Source of the DNA: Bacillota bacterium
GTDB lineage: Bacteria > Bacillota > Limnochordia > Darwinibacteriales > JAAYFS01
Length of the DNA stretch: 64,000 bases
NCBI GenBank assembly: GCA_012728115.1
Contig: JAAYFS010000023.1
Location: forward strand, 30,049-94,048
Reading direction: 5' to 3'
Below, one piece after another: positions 46,714 to 55,831 of the stretch (the stretch's first letter is position 1; each line of letters starts with the position of its first letter). The translations under genes and the position numbers were made by a program. The notes below the pieces were generated by a model. It was not told the origin of the DNA. It was given only the letters and a program-made list of their open reading frames with translations, and did not search any database.

Positions 46714-47288
46714 TTTACTTTGCCACCTTCCAAAACAAAATCCTTGTTAACCAAAGCTTGGACAATTATCGGATAAATTCTATGTTCGAGTGTATGTATC
46801 TTTTCTTCTACTGCTTCGTAAGTATCGTTATCGTCAACTATCACTGGTTCTTGATAAATGATCGGCCCTGAATCAAGGCCTTCGTCGACAAAATGAACCG
46901 TTACTCCCGTAACCTTTACCCCATATTCAAATGCCTGCAAAATAGCGTCTTTACCAGGAAAAGCAGGTAGTAAAGATGGATGAATATTAATAATCCTATT
47001 TGCATAGGCGGTAAGTAATGTTGAACCAATAAGCCTCATATAACCAGCAAGAACGAGGTAATCTACCTGATATTCCTCTAATTTTTTCAAGATTTCTTCT
47101 TCGTACTCTAATTTTGATTTATAGTTTCTCGGGGAAAATACAAAAGTATCGATCTGGGATTTTTCCGCTCGTTTTAGTACATAGGCATCAGGGTTATCAC
47201 ATACTAATAAACTCACTTGCCCATAATTGTTAACAATGGCTTCGAAGTTCGAGCCGTTTCCCGAAGCAAAAACTGCAATTTTCGCCAT
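46692..47288 (-). CDS. purN: Phosphoribosylglycinamide formyltransferase
   Basis: This 198-residue 10-formyl-THF-dependent GAR transformylase has the N-terminal VFASGNGSNFEAIV. The catalytic set is visible: Asn/His in INIHPSLLPAFPGKDAILQAFEYGVKVTGVTVHFVDEGLDSGP (Asn, His and Asp residues). The ATG immediately follows the purM stop. Formate-dependent PurT is not present in the window. Confidence 0.95.
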   Translation of the reverse strand: MAKIAVFASGNGSNFEAIVNNYGQVSLLVCDNPDAYVLKRAEKSQIDTFVFSPRNYKSKLEYEEEILKKLEEYQVDYLVLAGYMRLIGSTLLTAYANRIINIHPSLLPAFPGKDAILQAFEYGVKVTGVTVHFVDEGLDSGPIIYQEPVIVDDNDTYEAVEEKIHTLEHRIYPIIVQALVNKDFVLEGGKVKWVRRMG

Positions 47289-48317
47289 TTACTTACCTCC
47301 AAAAACTACGTGGGCTTCGCCAGCAACAATTCTACCGATCATGGACCCTTGCTCATTGCATGTCGCTAAATAATCCAGAATTGAAGACGCTGTTTCGTCT
47401 GATACCACTAATGCTAGTCCAATACCCATGTTAAACGTATTAAACATATCTTTTTCTGAAATATTGCCGAGATCTTGTAGATAAGAAAAAATGCTGGGAA
47501 TCTGCCAACTACCTGGTTTTATCTCCACACCACATCCCTCTGGAAGAATCCGTGGAAGGTTTTCATAGAACCCACCACCCGTGATATGGGCCATTCCTTT
47601 AATGGTAAATTTGGAAATTAAATCGAGAATCAGTTTGACGTAAATCTTGGTCGGGGTTAACAACACTTCGCCCAGGTTCTTTCCTTCAAAAAAAACTTCT
47701 TTAATATCTATTTTATTGTCCTCTAGCACTTTTCGAACTAAGGAAAAACCATTGCTATGGAGCCCACTAGAAGCAATACCAATAACTACATCTCCTGGAA
47801 CGATAGATGAACCATCAATGATCTGATCTTTTTCTACAATGCCTACCGCAAAGCCCGCAATATCATATTCGTCTTCTTTATAAAAACCAGGCATTTCAGC
47901 GGTTTCCCCGCCAATTAAGGAGCAACCAGCTTGCTCACATCCTTCTGCCACTCCTTTTACAATAGCTTCTATTCGCCATGGTTCGTTTTTCCCACAAGCT
48001 AAATAATCTAAGAAGTACAATGGTTCCGCACCCAAGACAGCGATATCGTTTACACACATCGCCACAACATCTATTCCGATGGTATCATGTTTTTTCATTT
48101 GAAAGGCAAGATTAAGTTTAGTGCCAACGCCATCTGTCCCAGATACTAGTACTGGGTTTTTGTACTTTTTTATAGGTAGTTCAAATAAAGCACCGAAGCC
48201 ACCTAGTCCAGTTAAAACCTCTGGTCGTTTTGTGGCTGCCGCGTACTTCTTAATTCGTTTAACAACCTCGTAACCAGCCTCAATATCTACACCAGCTTGT
48301 TTATACGCATCGTTCAT
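47289..48317 (-). CDS. purM: Phosphoribosylformylglycinamidine cyclo-ligase
   Basis: This 342-residue AIR synthetase has the motifs [45 protein letters not shown] and [14 protein letters not shown], ending with the [13 protein letters not shown] nucleotide region. The ATG follows AGGAGG. It lies between purF and purN, the usual Firmicutes order. Confidence 0.96.
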   Translation of the reverse strand: MNDAYKQAGVDIEAGYEVVKRIKKYAAATKRPEVLTGLGGFGALFELPIKKYKNPVLVSGTDGVGTKLNLAFQMKKHDTIGIDVVAMCVNDIAVLGAEPLYFLDYLACGKNEPWRIEAIVKGVAEGCEQAGCSLIGGETAEMPGFYKEDEYDIAGFAVGIVEKDQIIDGSSIVPGDVVIGIASSGLHSNGFSLVRKVLEDNKIDIKEVFFEGKNLGEVLLTPTKIYVKLILDLISKFTIKGMAHITGGGFYENLPRILPEGCGVEIKPGSWQIPSIFSYLQDLGNISEKDMFNTFNMGIGLALVVSDETASSILDYLATCNEQGSMIGRIVAGEAHVVFGGK

Positions 48318-48330
48318 TTACCCTTTCCTC

Positions 48331-49716
48331 CTAATTGTCAGGGAATATATCAGTCGGATATTTTCCATTAAAACAAGCTAAACACAGCCCGTTTTCACCG
48401 ATATTTTCATTAATTTCAGCATCGATCGCTTCGATCAAACCTTCCTCACTCAAGAAGTGAAGAGAATCTGCTCCAATATATTCACAAATTTCATCCATCG
48501 TTTTACGGGTAACAATCAATTCACCAGGGCTGGAGGTGTCGATTCCATAAAAACATGAATGACGGATAGGAGGAGAGCTGATCCGTACGTGTACTTCTGT
48601 CGCCCCAGCTTGTCTCAGTATCCTGACGATCCGACTACTTGTTGTACCCCTCACCATAGAATCATCAATCATTACCACTCTTTTACCTTCTACCACTTTC
48701 CGAATCGCATTCAATTTTATTTGCACGCCCCGAGTCCGTAGTTCTTCGGTTGGCTGAATGAACGTCCTTCCGACATAACGATTTTTTATCAAACCTAATT
48801 CATAAGGAATTCCAGTTGTCTCAGCGTACCCGATGGCAGCTGACATACTTGAATCAGGTACTCCAGTAACTACATCAGCTTCCACTGGAAATTCTTTGGC
48901 CAACTGCACACCAAGTCTTCGTCTAATTTGATGAACATTAGCACCATGAATATTGCTATCTGGACGAGCGAAATAAATATACTCGAAACTACAAATGGAA
49001 TACCTGCCATTATGGGAGAATCGCTCTGAGCGAACTCCGTTTTCATCTATGATCACCAACTCGCCCGGCTCAATTTCCCGAATATATTCAGCACCGATAA
49101 CATCAAAGGCACATGTTTCTGAAGAGAATACATATCCATCGCCTAGCTTGCCCAAAGCGAGAGGACGGATCGCATTTGGATCAAGCACACCGATGACCTT
49201 ATCTAAAGTCATGATCAATAAAGCATAGGCACCTTTAACCATACTCAAAGCTTCTTTGATAGCATCCACTATATCATCATAGGCAGAACGGGCGATCAGG
49301 TGAGCGATGACTTCTGTATCGCTAGTAGTTTGAAAGATCGAACCTTGTTTTTCTAAATAACGGCGAATTTGACTAGCGTTCACTAAACTACCGTTATGGG
49401 CGAGAGCAAGTGGTCCTTCGCGATACTTAAAGACTAAGGGTTGGGCATCAGCAATCTTAGCCTCACTAGTGCCAGAATATCGAACATGACCGATCGCATT
49501 CTCACCAGTTAGCTTTGCCAGCGACTCGTTACCAAAGACTTCTGAAACTAATCCCATTCCTTTATGATACGTAAAATCGTTTTTATCAGAAACAACTATT
49601 CCTGCACTTTCCTGACCTCTATGCTGCAAAGACATCAGACCGAAATAGGTAACCTGACTTGCATAAGGGTGCCCAAAGACACCGAAAACCCCACATTCTT
49701 CTCTTAATTTGTCCAT
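48331..49716 (-). CDS. purF: Amidophosphoribosyltransferase (Fe-S type)
   Basis: This 461-residue enzyme makes phosphoribosylamine, the committed step of purine synthesis. The N-terminal MDKLREECGVFGV contains the nucleophile C8, which needs propeptide removal, then the glutamine amidotransferase domain (SLQHRGQESAGI). The phosphoribosyl domain has VMIDDSMVRGTTSSRIV. Cysteines in CSFEYIYFARPDS, HSCFYGID and CLACFNGKYP match the four [4Fe-4S] ligands of the B. subtilis enzyme, an oxygen-sensitive type. The ATG follows GAGGAGG. Confidence 0.96.
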   Translation of the reverse strand: MDKLREECGVFGVFGHPYASQVTYFGLMSLQHRGQESAGIVVSDKNDFTYHKGMGLVSEVFGNESLAKLTGENAIGHVRYSGTSEAKIADAQPLVFKYREGPLALAHNGSLVNASQIRRYLEKQGSIFQTTSDTEVIAHLIARSAYDDIVDAIKEALSMVKGAYALLIMTLDKVIGVLDPNAIRPLALGKLGDGYVFSSETCAFDVIGAEYIREIEPGELVIIDENGVRSERFSHNGRYSICSFEYIYFARPDSNIHGANVHQIRRRLGVQLAKEFPVEADVVTGVPDSSMSAAIGYAETTGIPYELGLIKNRYVGRTFIQPTEELRTRGVQIKLNAIRKVVEGKRVVMIDDSMVRGTTSSRIVRILRQAGATEVHVRISSPPIRHSCFYGIDTSSPGELIVTRKTMDEICEYIGADSLHFLSEEGLIEAIDAEINENIGENGLCLACFNGKYPTDIFPDN

Positions 49717-49730
49717 GCTGTGCCTCCTCT

Positions 49731-50858
49731 CTATCCCAAACCTAATTCCTTGATCAAACGGATACTCTCTTCGAGTGAATCAGTAACTACATTTAAATGA
49801 CCCATTTTTCTTAGTGAACGCGCTTCTGCTTTTCCATATATATGCACCTTAATTCTTGGATCCATACTAGGCATCGCTTTTAATACCAGTGGCAAATCTT
49901 TTCCTAGGATATTTACCATTACCGTTGGTCTTATAATCTCAGGATCGCCCAAAGGCAGATTGCATACCGCTCTTATATGTTGCTCAAATTGGGATGTTAA
50001 ACAACCTTGTTGCGTAAAATGTCCCGAATTATGCGGTCTTGGTGCTAACTCGTTAACAAAGATTTCCCCATTTTCCTGAAGAAACATTTCGATAGCCAAC
50101 AAACCAACTAAATTTAAATGTTCAGCAATTTTTCTGGCGATATTTTCAGCTTCAATCGCAATTTCTTTGCAAACCCTCGCAGGGGCAATAGACATGTGTA
50201 AGATATTGTCGCGATGAATATTCTCAACTACAGGAAAAGCTTTTTGCTCACCTGAAGGGCGGCGAGCAATTATCACCGAAAACTCCATTACGTAAGGAAT
50301 AAATTTTTCCAGAATATATATTCCATCATTAAAATCGAGCTCGTTTTGAACTTTCAAAGCATCCCCGCTCGTTTTCAGTACTTTTTGACCTTTGCCATCA
50401 TATCCACCCTCTACGGTTTTTATAACGGCTGGAAGCCCAAGAGAAACTATCCCTTGTTGAAAATCATTTAGCGATTTTATCTCAACATAAGGGGCTACTT
50501 TACAGCCCGCTTGTTCCACTGCTCTCTTTTCACGCAGCCTGTTCTGGGTGGTATAAAGAAGTGAATATCCTTGGGGAAGATAACTATTTCTCTGGATAAT
50601 TTTGGCAACGTCACTGCTTACGTTTTCAAACTCATAAGTAACAATATCGGCAATCTTACCTAATGATTCCGCGGCTCGTAAGTCATCAAAATCCGCGATG
50701 ATTTGTTGATCAGCAACTTGTCCACATGGGGAATCGTTAGTCGGATCTAAGGTAACCACTCTATATCCCATAGCCTTAGCCTCTAACGCCATCATTCGAC
50801 CAAGTTGACCTCCACCCAAAATTCCAATCACCGCTGGAGGAACTATAGTCTTTTTCAA
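49731..50858 (-). CDS. purK: 5-(carboxyamino)imidazole ribonucleotide synthase
   Basis: This ATP-grasp enzyme of 375 residues carboxylates AIR with bicarbonate. Motifs are GILGGGQLGRMMALEAKAMGY, KTVEGGYDGKGQKVLK and NELAPRPHNSGHFTQQGCLTSQFEQH. Together with class I PurE it gives the bacterial two-step route to CAIR. The start is TTG at 50858, about eleven bases after AGGAG, 7 bp after purE. Confidence 0.95.
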   Translation of the reverse strand: MKKTIVPPAVIGILGGGQLGRMMALEAKAMGYRVVTLDPTNDSPCGQVADQQIIADFDDLRAAESLGKIADIVTYEFENVSSDVAKIIQRNSYLPQGYSLLYTTQNRLREKRAVEQAGCKVAPYVEIKSLNDFQQGIVSLGLPAVIKTVEGGYDGKGQKVLKTSGDALKVQNELDFNDGIYILEKFIPYVMEFSVIIARRPSGEQKAFPVVENIHRDNILHMSIAPARVCKEIAIEAENIARKIAEHLNLVGLLAIEMFLQENGEIFVNELAPRPHNSGHFTQQGCLTSQFEQHIRAVCNLPLGDPEIIRPTVMVNILGKDLPLVLKAMPSMDPRIKVHIYGKAEARSLRKMGHLNVVTDSLEESIRLIKELGLG

Positions 50859-50865
50859 GATATAA

Positions 50866-51363
50866 CTAGCTCCTTTCTTCTAGATCAGCTTCTTGAAGCA
50901 CCTTTTTTCGTATTGCTTCTCGTCTTTGTCTTAATCTTGTCTGAATATCTGGATACTTGATTCCTAGTATCTGTGCCGCTAATAGTCCAGCGTTTATTGC
51001 CCCAGCTTTACCGATAGCGACTGTTGCAACTGGCACGCCACCTGGCATTTGAACTATCGAGAGCAACGAATCTAATCCATTGAGAGTCGAAGATTTAACT
51101 GGTACCCCAATTACTGGTAGTTCCGTCTTTGCGGCAACCATACCAGGTAAATGCGCTGCGCCTCCAGCGCCTGCGATAATTACTTCCAGACCGCGCTCAA
51201 TAGCTTGTTCAGCATATAGAAACATCTCATCTGGTGTCCGATGAGCAGAGACCACTCGCTTTTCGTAGGGAATTTCCAATTCATCTAAAACCTCACAGGC
51301 ATTTTTCATCGTTTCCCAATCAGAAACACTTCCCATTATCACTCCAACCATTGGATACCGCAT
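50866..51363 (-). CDS. purE: N5-carboxyaminoimidazole ribonucleotide mutase
   Basis: This 165-residue class I PurE has [12 protein letters not shown] and the catalytic His region [11 protein letters not shown], then [17 protein letters not shown] and [23 protein letters not shown]. It is the first gene of the pur operon; a sigma-A promoter lies 21 bp upstream of its ATG. GGAGGG precedes the start. The presence of purK confirms class I. Confidence 0.96.
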   Translation of the reverse strand: MRYPMVGVIMGSVSDWETMKNACEVLDELEIPYEKRVVSAHRTPDEMFLYAEQAIERGLEVIIAGAGGAAHLPGMVAAKTELPVIGVPVKSSTLNGLDSLLSIVQMPGGVPVATVAIGKAGAINAGLLAAQILGIKYPDIQTRLRQRREAIRKKVLQEADLEERS

Positions 51364-51383
51364 TATTGACCCTCCTCAAATCA

Positions 51384-51412
51384 AGTTTACCAAGTACTCG
51401 AACACCCGTCAA
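51384..51412 (-). promoter_or_regulatory. Sigma-A promoter of the pur operon with possible PurR-like repeats
   Basis: The -35 TTGACG (51407-51412) and -10 TAAACT (51384-51389) have 17-bp spacing on the minus strand. The predicted start leaves a 5' leader of only about 15 bases, so no riboswitch can fit. Two TGTTCGNG repeats in the same orientation lie upstream of the -35 (ATGTTCGTG) and inside the spacer (GTGTTCGAG). They resemble half of the Firmicutes PurBox, but they are direct rather than inverted. Confidence 0.75.
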
Positions 51413-51459
51413 TGAAAATCACGAACATTAAATCCTTTTTCGCCTTAATTATTCGCTAT

Positions 51460-52698
51460 TTATTCGGTATATCCTGCTGCAAAAATCGCTTCAGCCTCTT
51501 TAAGATCATAACCACTTGGCTTTTGGTATACCCTCAAGCCAAATTCCGGAACAACCGCAAAAATATGGTCAAAAACATCTGCCTGAATGCTTTCATAATT
51601 AACCCACGCAGTATCATTCGTGAAAAAATAGACTTCTACTGGCAAACCCTCTGTGGTTGGTTGTAAATGGCGCACAATGATCAACATATCTTGACGAATT
51701 TTCGGGTGTTGTTTTAAATAATTGGTCAAATATGCCCTAAATGTCCCTAAATTTGTCATTCTCCTGCCGTGTACAGGACTGGAGGGGTCTATGTTATGCT
51801 GCTTATTGTATTCCTCTATTTCTTTTTCTTTCGCTTCAACATAGCCTTTAAGAAGATGGATCTTTTTATAACGCTCGATCATCTCTCGATCACAGAATTT
51901 AACACTTGTTTGATCGATTAGAATTGAACGTTTCACCCTTCTTCCGCCCACCTCCCTCATCCCACGCCAGTTAATGAAATATTCATCCATCAATTTATGG
52001 GTGGGGATAACTGTTATAGTTTTATCCCAGTTTTGAACGCGAATCGTGTGAAGGCCGATTTCTATCACGTCACCATCAGCACCAAATTTGGGCATCTCGA
52101 TCCAGTCTCCAACACGAATGAGATCGTTATTTATTAACCGAATTCCTGTAACAAATGAGAGAATAGTGCTTTGAAATACTATTGTTAAAATCGCGGTCAT
52201 TGCTCCCAGACCACTAAGAATAAACCAAGGAGGCTGATCGATGAGAATCGAAACTAAAATAACACCGCCTACGGCGTATAAACCGATTTTTAGAATTTGA
52301 ACAACTCCAGTTAATGGTCGTTTTAACGAAATCGGAAAAGTATTGTAAATATACAAACCTGCATCCAATGCCTTAACAAAGACCGCGACAATTATAATCA
52401 CCAAGGCTAGTTCCAAAAATTTCTGGATGGATTCACCGATCGTCGGAAGTATAGCCACACTCCGATAAAGCATAATGGTTGGGATGAATCTAGCAACATT
52501 ATCAAAAACCCCTTGCTCAAATAACATTTGGTCCCATTTATTCTTCGTGCGCTTAAAAAATCTGTATAAATATTGGAGAATGTATTTTCTTAGTACTACG
52601 TAAAAAAGGACGCTTACCAAAAACAACCCAAACAAATAGATAAACTCCATAAAGAGAGGATGGGTATTAAAATAATCCACTACTTTTTGAAATTTCAT
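51460..52698 (-). CDS. ybdG: YbdG-type miniconductance mechanosensitive channel
   Basis: This 412-residue protein has five N-terminal helices, the pore-domain helix (GLGAMTAILTIVFQSTILSFVTGIRL), the MscS beta domain (RVGDWIEMPKFGADGDVIEIGLHTIRVQNWDKT) and a long C-terminal domain with GRRMTNLGTFRAYLTNYL and ADVFDHIFAVVPEFGLRVYQ. The C-terminal domain is diagnostic of YbdG/YnaI-like osmotic channels, distinct from short MscS. The ATG at 52698 lies eight bases after GGAGG. It is a single gene upstream of the pur promoter with no visible terminator between. Confidence 0.92.
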   Translation of the reverse strand: MKFQKVVDYFNTHPLFMEFIYLFGLFLVSVLFYVVLRKYILQYLYRFFKRTKNKWDQMLFEQGVFDNVARFIPTIMLYRSVAILPTIGESIQKFLELALVIIIVAVFVKALDAGLYIYNTFPISLKRPLTGVVQILKIGLYAVGGVILVSILIDQPPWFILSGLGAMTAILTIVFQSTILSFVTGIRLINNDLIRVGDWIEMPKFGADGDVIEIGLHTIRVQNWDKTITVIPTHKLMDEYFINWRGMREVGGRRVKRSILIDQTSVKFCDREMIERYKKIHLLKGYVEAKEKEIEEYNKQHNIDPSSPVHGRRMTNLGTFRAYLTNYLKQHPKIRQDMLIIVRHLQPTTEGLPVEVYFFTNDTAWVNYESIQADVFDHIFAVVPEFGLRVYQKPSGYDLKEAEAIFAAGYTE

Positions 52699-52771
52699 TT
52701 TCCAGACCTCCAAAATTTTTTCGCTTAAGGCAATTATAACTTAAGAGGCTCCTTCCTGGATAGCAAATTAA

Positions 52772-52802
52772 AGAAAAAAGCCCGCAGCTTCACTGCGGAC
52801 TT
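52772..52802 (-). terminator. Intrinsic terminator of the TrpX-like ABC operon
   Basis: The minus strand shows AGTCCGCAG paired with CTGCGGGCT around a 5-base loop, followed directly by TTTTTTC. It lies 13 bp after the stop of the ATPase gene. Confidence 0.9.
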
Positions 52803-52814
52803 CCTTTTCCGATT

Positions 52815-53612
52815 CTAGCACCCTGCCAGGAGAGAGCGGTCGTCTAGCATCGCTTCCTTTCGTAATTGAGTAAACTTCTGAATCAAACCTTCAACCGTTG
52901 CGTTTTCTCGTTCTTCTCCACTAATATCTAAAACAATTTCACCTTCATGCATCATAATGGTGCGATCACCAATTTCAAGGGCATGACGCATATTGTGAGT
53001 AACCATCAGGGTGGTTAAATTATTTTCACGAATGATTTTATCCGTTAACTCCATAATCTTCTCAGCGGTCTTTGGATCTAAAGCTGCGGTATGCTCGTCA
53101 AGAAGCAATACTTCTGGTTTGGTGATGGTCGCTAAAACAAGGGCTAGAGCCTGCCTTTGGCCTCCAGACAATTCCCTTACTTTAGTGAACAAGCGTTTTT
53201 CAAGCCCTAAGTCCAATGGTTCAAGAGTCTCTTCAAACAGTTTGATATTCTTCCTGGTTAGACCCCAGCGCAGATTCTTCCTTTTACCTCTTAAAAAAGC
53301 CAATAAAAGGTTTTCGGCGATACTCATATCACCTGCTGTGCCCACTAAAGGATTTTGGAACACCCGACCGATCCATTTCGCTCTTTCATGTTCTGGTTTG
53401 TTACTAATCTCGATGTCATTTAGTGAAATCGTGCCAGCGCATTGAGAATATACTCCAGCTAACACATTTAAGAGAGTAGATTTACCCGCTCCATTACTTC
53501 CCACAATGGTAAGAAACTCTCCCGCTTCCAAAGTAAGATTGATTCCGTTTAACGCATTGGTTTTGCGACCTTCCACATCAAATTCTTTGTGGAGACTCGT
53601 TATCTTAAGCAT
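52815..53612 (-). CDS. ABC transporter ATPase (TrpX-like uptake system)
   Basis: This ATPase of about 265 residues shows Walker [13 protein letters not shown], the signature [11 protein letters not shown] and Walker [16 protein letters not shown]; the residue after DE is His as in this subfamily. It energises uptake by the permease encoded immediately upstream. I chose ATG at 53612, eight bases after AGGTGA and overlapping the permease gene by 8 bp, rather than GTG at 53624. It is the last gene of the operon. Confidence 0.92.
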   Translation of the reverse strand: MLKITSLHKEFDVEGRKTNALNGINLTLEAGEFLTIVGSNGAGKSTLLNVLAGVYSQCAGTISLNDIEISNKPEHERAKWIGRVFQNPLVGTAGDMSIAENLLLAFLRGKRKNLRWGLTRKNIKLFEETLEPLDLGLEKRLFTKVRELSGGQRQALALVLATITKPEVLLLDEHTAALDPKTAEKIMELTDKIIRENNLTTLMVTHNMRHALEIGDRTIMMHEGEIVLDISGEERENATVEGLIQKFTQLRKEAMLDDRSLLAGC

Positions 53613-54531
53613 GTTCAGTATCACCTGCCTTCTTACCGAAAAAATTCACAAACTTTCTCTCTTTTAAGAAAGCAGGAGCAAATTTCCCCTTAAGTTGAGG
53701 TAATACCAGAGCAATCACTACTAAAACGGCCGTAATTAAACGTAAATCAGTAACTGGGACATCCATTCTAAGCACAAAATAGATTGCGGAGCGATAAATA
53801 AATGCTCCAAGCACCACACCGAGTACTTGTTTGAGTACACTTCCATTCAAAATCGCTTGCCCGATAATCACACAAGCTAAACCTTGAACCACCATTCCTA
53901 AACCCATATTTACATCCGCAAAGCCTTGGTACTGCCCAAATAAAGACCCAGAAAAAGCTATTAGTGCATTAGACAAGGCTAAACCAATAATCTTCATATT
54001 ATCAGTGTTTACGCCTAGGGCATTCATCATCGCACTATTATTTCCCGTTGCTCGCATTGCGATCCCAAACTGAGTATTTAACAAATAAAAAAGAAATACT
54101 CCGACCAAAACCAGGGCGACAACAAAAATTATTAAACCTGTGTATTGGCGAGCTACTCCTAGATCCTCAACCCAACGCAAAAGAGTGGGCTGTCTCGATA
54201 GTGGTACATTAGGACGGCCCATTATTCGTAAGTTAACCGAATATAACCCTGTCATTGTTAAAATACCTGATAATAACGGGGTAATATTTAGTTTTGTGCT
54301 CAAAATACCTGTAATAGCTCCAGCTAACATTCCTGCGACAACTGCTACTAAAACTGCTGTCCAGGGAGAGTAGCCGCTAACGATCATAGTTGCGGACACT
54401 GCAGCACCAAGTGGAAAACTACTGTCCACCGTCAAGTCCGCGGTATTTAGAACTCTAAAAGAAATGTAAACCCCCAAAGCCATTAGCGCAAAAACTAAAC
54501 TTTGTTCAATTGCTGGAAGCCATGTTAGCAT
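53605..54531 (-). CDS. ABC transporter permease (TrpX-like uptake system)
   Basis: This 308-residue protein with about eight to nine helices belongs to the branched-chain/ribose-type permease family. It has [20 protein letters not shown] near the start and [43 protein letters not shown], the coupling region of this subfamily. It pairs with the substrate-binding protein upstream and the ATPase downstream. The ATG follows AAAGGAGG. Confidence 0.92.
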   Translation of the reverse strand: MLTWLPAIEQSLVFALMALGVYISFRVLNTADLTVDSSFPLGAAVSATMIVSGYSPWTAVLVAVVAGMLAGAITGILSTKLNITPLLSGILTMTGLYSVNLRIMGRPNVPLSRQPTLLRWVEDLGVARQYTGLIIFVVALVLVGVFLFYLLNTQFGIAMRATGNNSAMMNALGVNTDNMKIIGLALSNALIAFSGSLFGQYQGFADVNMGLGMVVQGLACVIIGQAILNGSVLKQVLGVVLGAFIYRSAIYFVLRMDVPVTDLRLITAVLVVIALVLPQLKGKFAPAFLKERKFVNFFGKKAGDTEHA

Positions 54532-54555
54532 AGCTACCCCCTCCTTTCAAAATTT

Positions 54556-55530
54556 TTAGTCTTGTATTACTTTGCTTGCTGAATCAATAATCTCTGGAGA
54601 AACATTTACTCCCATTCGCTTAGCAGCATCTAAGTTAACTACGATCATGGTTTCTTCTTGGAATCCAACTGGAATCTTTGCAGGCGAAGCCCCATCGAGG
54701 ATTTTTGCAGCCATTTCACCAGTTTGAACACCAATATCGTAGTAACTAATTCCAACTGTAGCCAAAGCTCCCTTTTCCACAGAGTTATCTTCACCCGCAA
54801 TTAGCGGAATCTTGAAATCTTCTGCAATCATGATCATGGACTCGATAGCGGTTACCACCGCATTATCAGTCCAAACATAAAACGCATCTACCCTACCAAC
54901 TAGCGATTGAGCAGCTTGATAAACTTCGGCAGTGCTACTAACACCTGCTGTAATCAATCTTAGCCCGTATTCTTTGCATACTTGTTCAGCAATCGCTTTT
55001 TGAACTGCGGAGTTAGCTTCACCAGGATTATATACAGCACCGATTGTTTTTACATTTGGAAACATTTTTTTCAATAATTCAATTTGAAGTGCGATTGGAG
55101 TAAGATCAGAAACTCCAGTAATATTGCCACCAGGTTCTTGAAGACTTTTTACTAGGCCAGCTTGCACTGGATCTGTAACAGCTGTAAAAACGATAGGAAT
55201 CGTGCTTGTCGCATGAGCGGCAGCTTGAGCGGCAGGAGTTGCTATTGCTAAAATCAAATCAACTCCCGAATTGACAAACTGTTGGCTAATCATCGACGCG
55301 GTTGCAAAATCACCTTGAGCGTTTTGATATTCGATCTTTACCTTGTCAACGCCATACCCATTTTTCTCTAGTCCATCTAAGAACCCAATCCTTGCAGCAT
55401 CCAATGATGGATGTTCCACTAACTGAACAATCCCGACTTTTACTTGTTTTGCCTGTCCTAAAGTAACAAGTCCCAATACCAACACCATTGTTAAAGTCGC
55501 TAATCCAATGATTCTAAGCCTTGCTTGCAT
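54556..55530 (-). CDS. ABC transporter substrate-binding protein (TrpX-like, ABC_sub_bind family)
   Basis: This 324-residue exported binding protein has a signal peptide (hydrophobic about 7-26), then KVGIVQLVEHPSLDAARIGFLDGLEKNGY, VDLILAIATPAAQAAA and IPIVFTAVTDPVQAGLV, typical of family PF04392. Members such as TrpX bind aromatic amino acids, others bind unknown ligands. A lipobox cysteine is absent. The ATG follows GGGGAGAGAGG. It is the first gene of the operon, behind a strong promoter and a leader with a terminator, so its ligand or a related metabolite may be sensed by the RNA. Confidence 0.9.
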   Translation of the reverse strand: MQARLRIIGLATLTMVLVLGLVTLGQAKQVKVGIVQLVEHPSLDAARIGFLDGLEKNGYGVDKVKIEYQNAQGDFATASMISQQFVNSGVDLILAIATPAAQAAAHATSTIPIVFTAVTDPVQAGLVKSLQEPGGNITGVSDLTPIALQIELLKKMFPNVKTIGAVYNPGEANSAVQKAIAEQVCKEYGLRLITAGVSSTAEVYQAAQSLVGRVDAFYVWTDNAVVTAIESMIMIAEDFKIPLIAGEDNSVEKGALATVGISYYDIGVQTGEMAAKILDGASPAKIPVGFQEETMIVVNLDAAKRMGVNVSPEIIDSASKVIQD

Positions 55531-55692
55531 TTTCCTCTCTCCCCAACGAAAAATTATATAAAAAAAGAACTCCGCCTAATGGAGCCCTTGGTTCCCAAGG
55601 TTCCGTTTAAGATTCAGCGTTTTTTATCCGTTTTTTGCTTATTAAAAAAAGATTTATGTTTGTTTTTCGTACAGAAACGCAAAATAATTGAT
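55531..55692 (-). ncRNA. Candidate cis-regulatory leader RNA (terminator/anti-terminator type)
   Basis: The transcript predicted from the promoter at 55699-55727 has a leader of about 160 bases. In order it shows GCGTTT and AAACGC closing a large AT-rich loop, a hairpin GGAACCTTGG-GAA-CCAAGGGCTCC (55581-55604), and an intrinsic terminator GGGCTCC-attaggc-GGAGTTC with a run of seven Ts (55567-55587). The two hairpins share the GGGCTCC arm and exclude one another, as in riboswitches and attenuators. There is no ATG for a leader peptide and no T-box consensus. It matches no riboswitch class that I recognise. Confidence 0.6.
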
Positions 55693-55698
55693 GTATCT

Positions 55699-55727
55699 AT
55701 TATATTAACATAATTACAACCCGTCAA
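55699..55727 (-). promoter_or_regulatory. Sigma-A promoter of the TrpX-like ABC operon
   Basis: The -35 TTGACG (55722-55727) and a perfect -10 TATAAT (55699-55704) are separated by 17 bp on the minus strand, with an AT-rich spacer. Transcription would start near 55692, giving the leader annotated separately. Confidence 0.9.
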
Positions 55728-55765
55728 GCCCATTATTTCAAATAATGGTCCGAGATATAAAAAAT

Positions 55766-55790
55766 GATACCTCCATCCTCGAGAGGTATC
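55766..55790 (-). terminator. Intrinsic terminator of the tetR-opp operon
   Basis: The minus strand has GATACCTC / GAGGTATC with a 9-base loop followed by ATTTTTTATA. It lies about 40 bp after the permease (OppC-like) stop and before the ABC operon promoter. Confidence 0.9.
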
Positions 55791-55831
55791 ACTAAACACA
55801 CTATATCCACTTTATTATTTACAAACTCGAG

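Noticed and set aside
51364-51459. Purine riboswitch upstream of purE
   Set aside because: The promoter leaves only about 15 bases of leader, too short for an aptamer.
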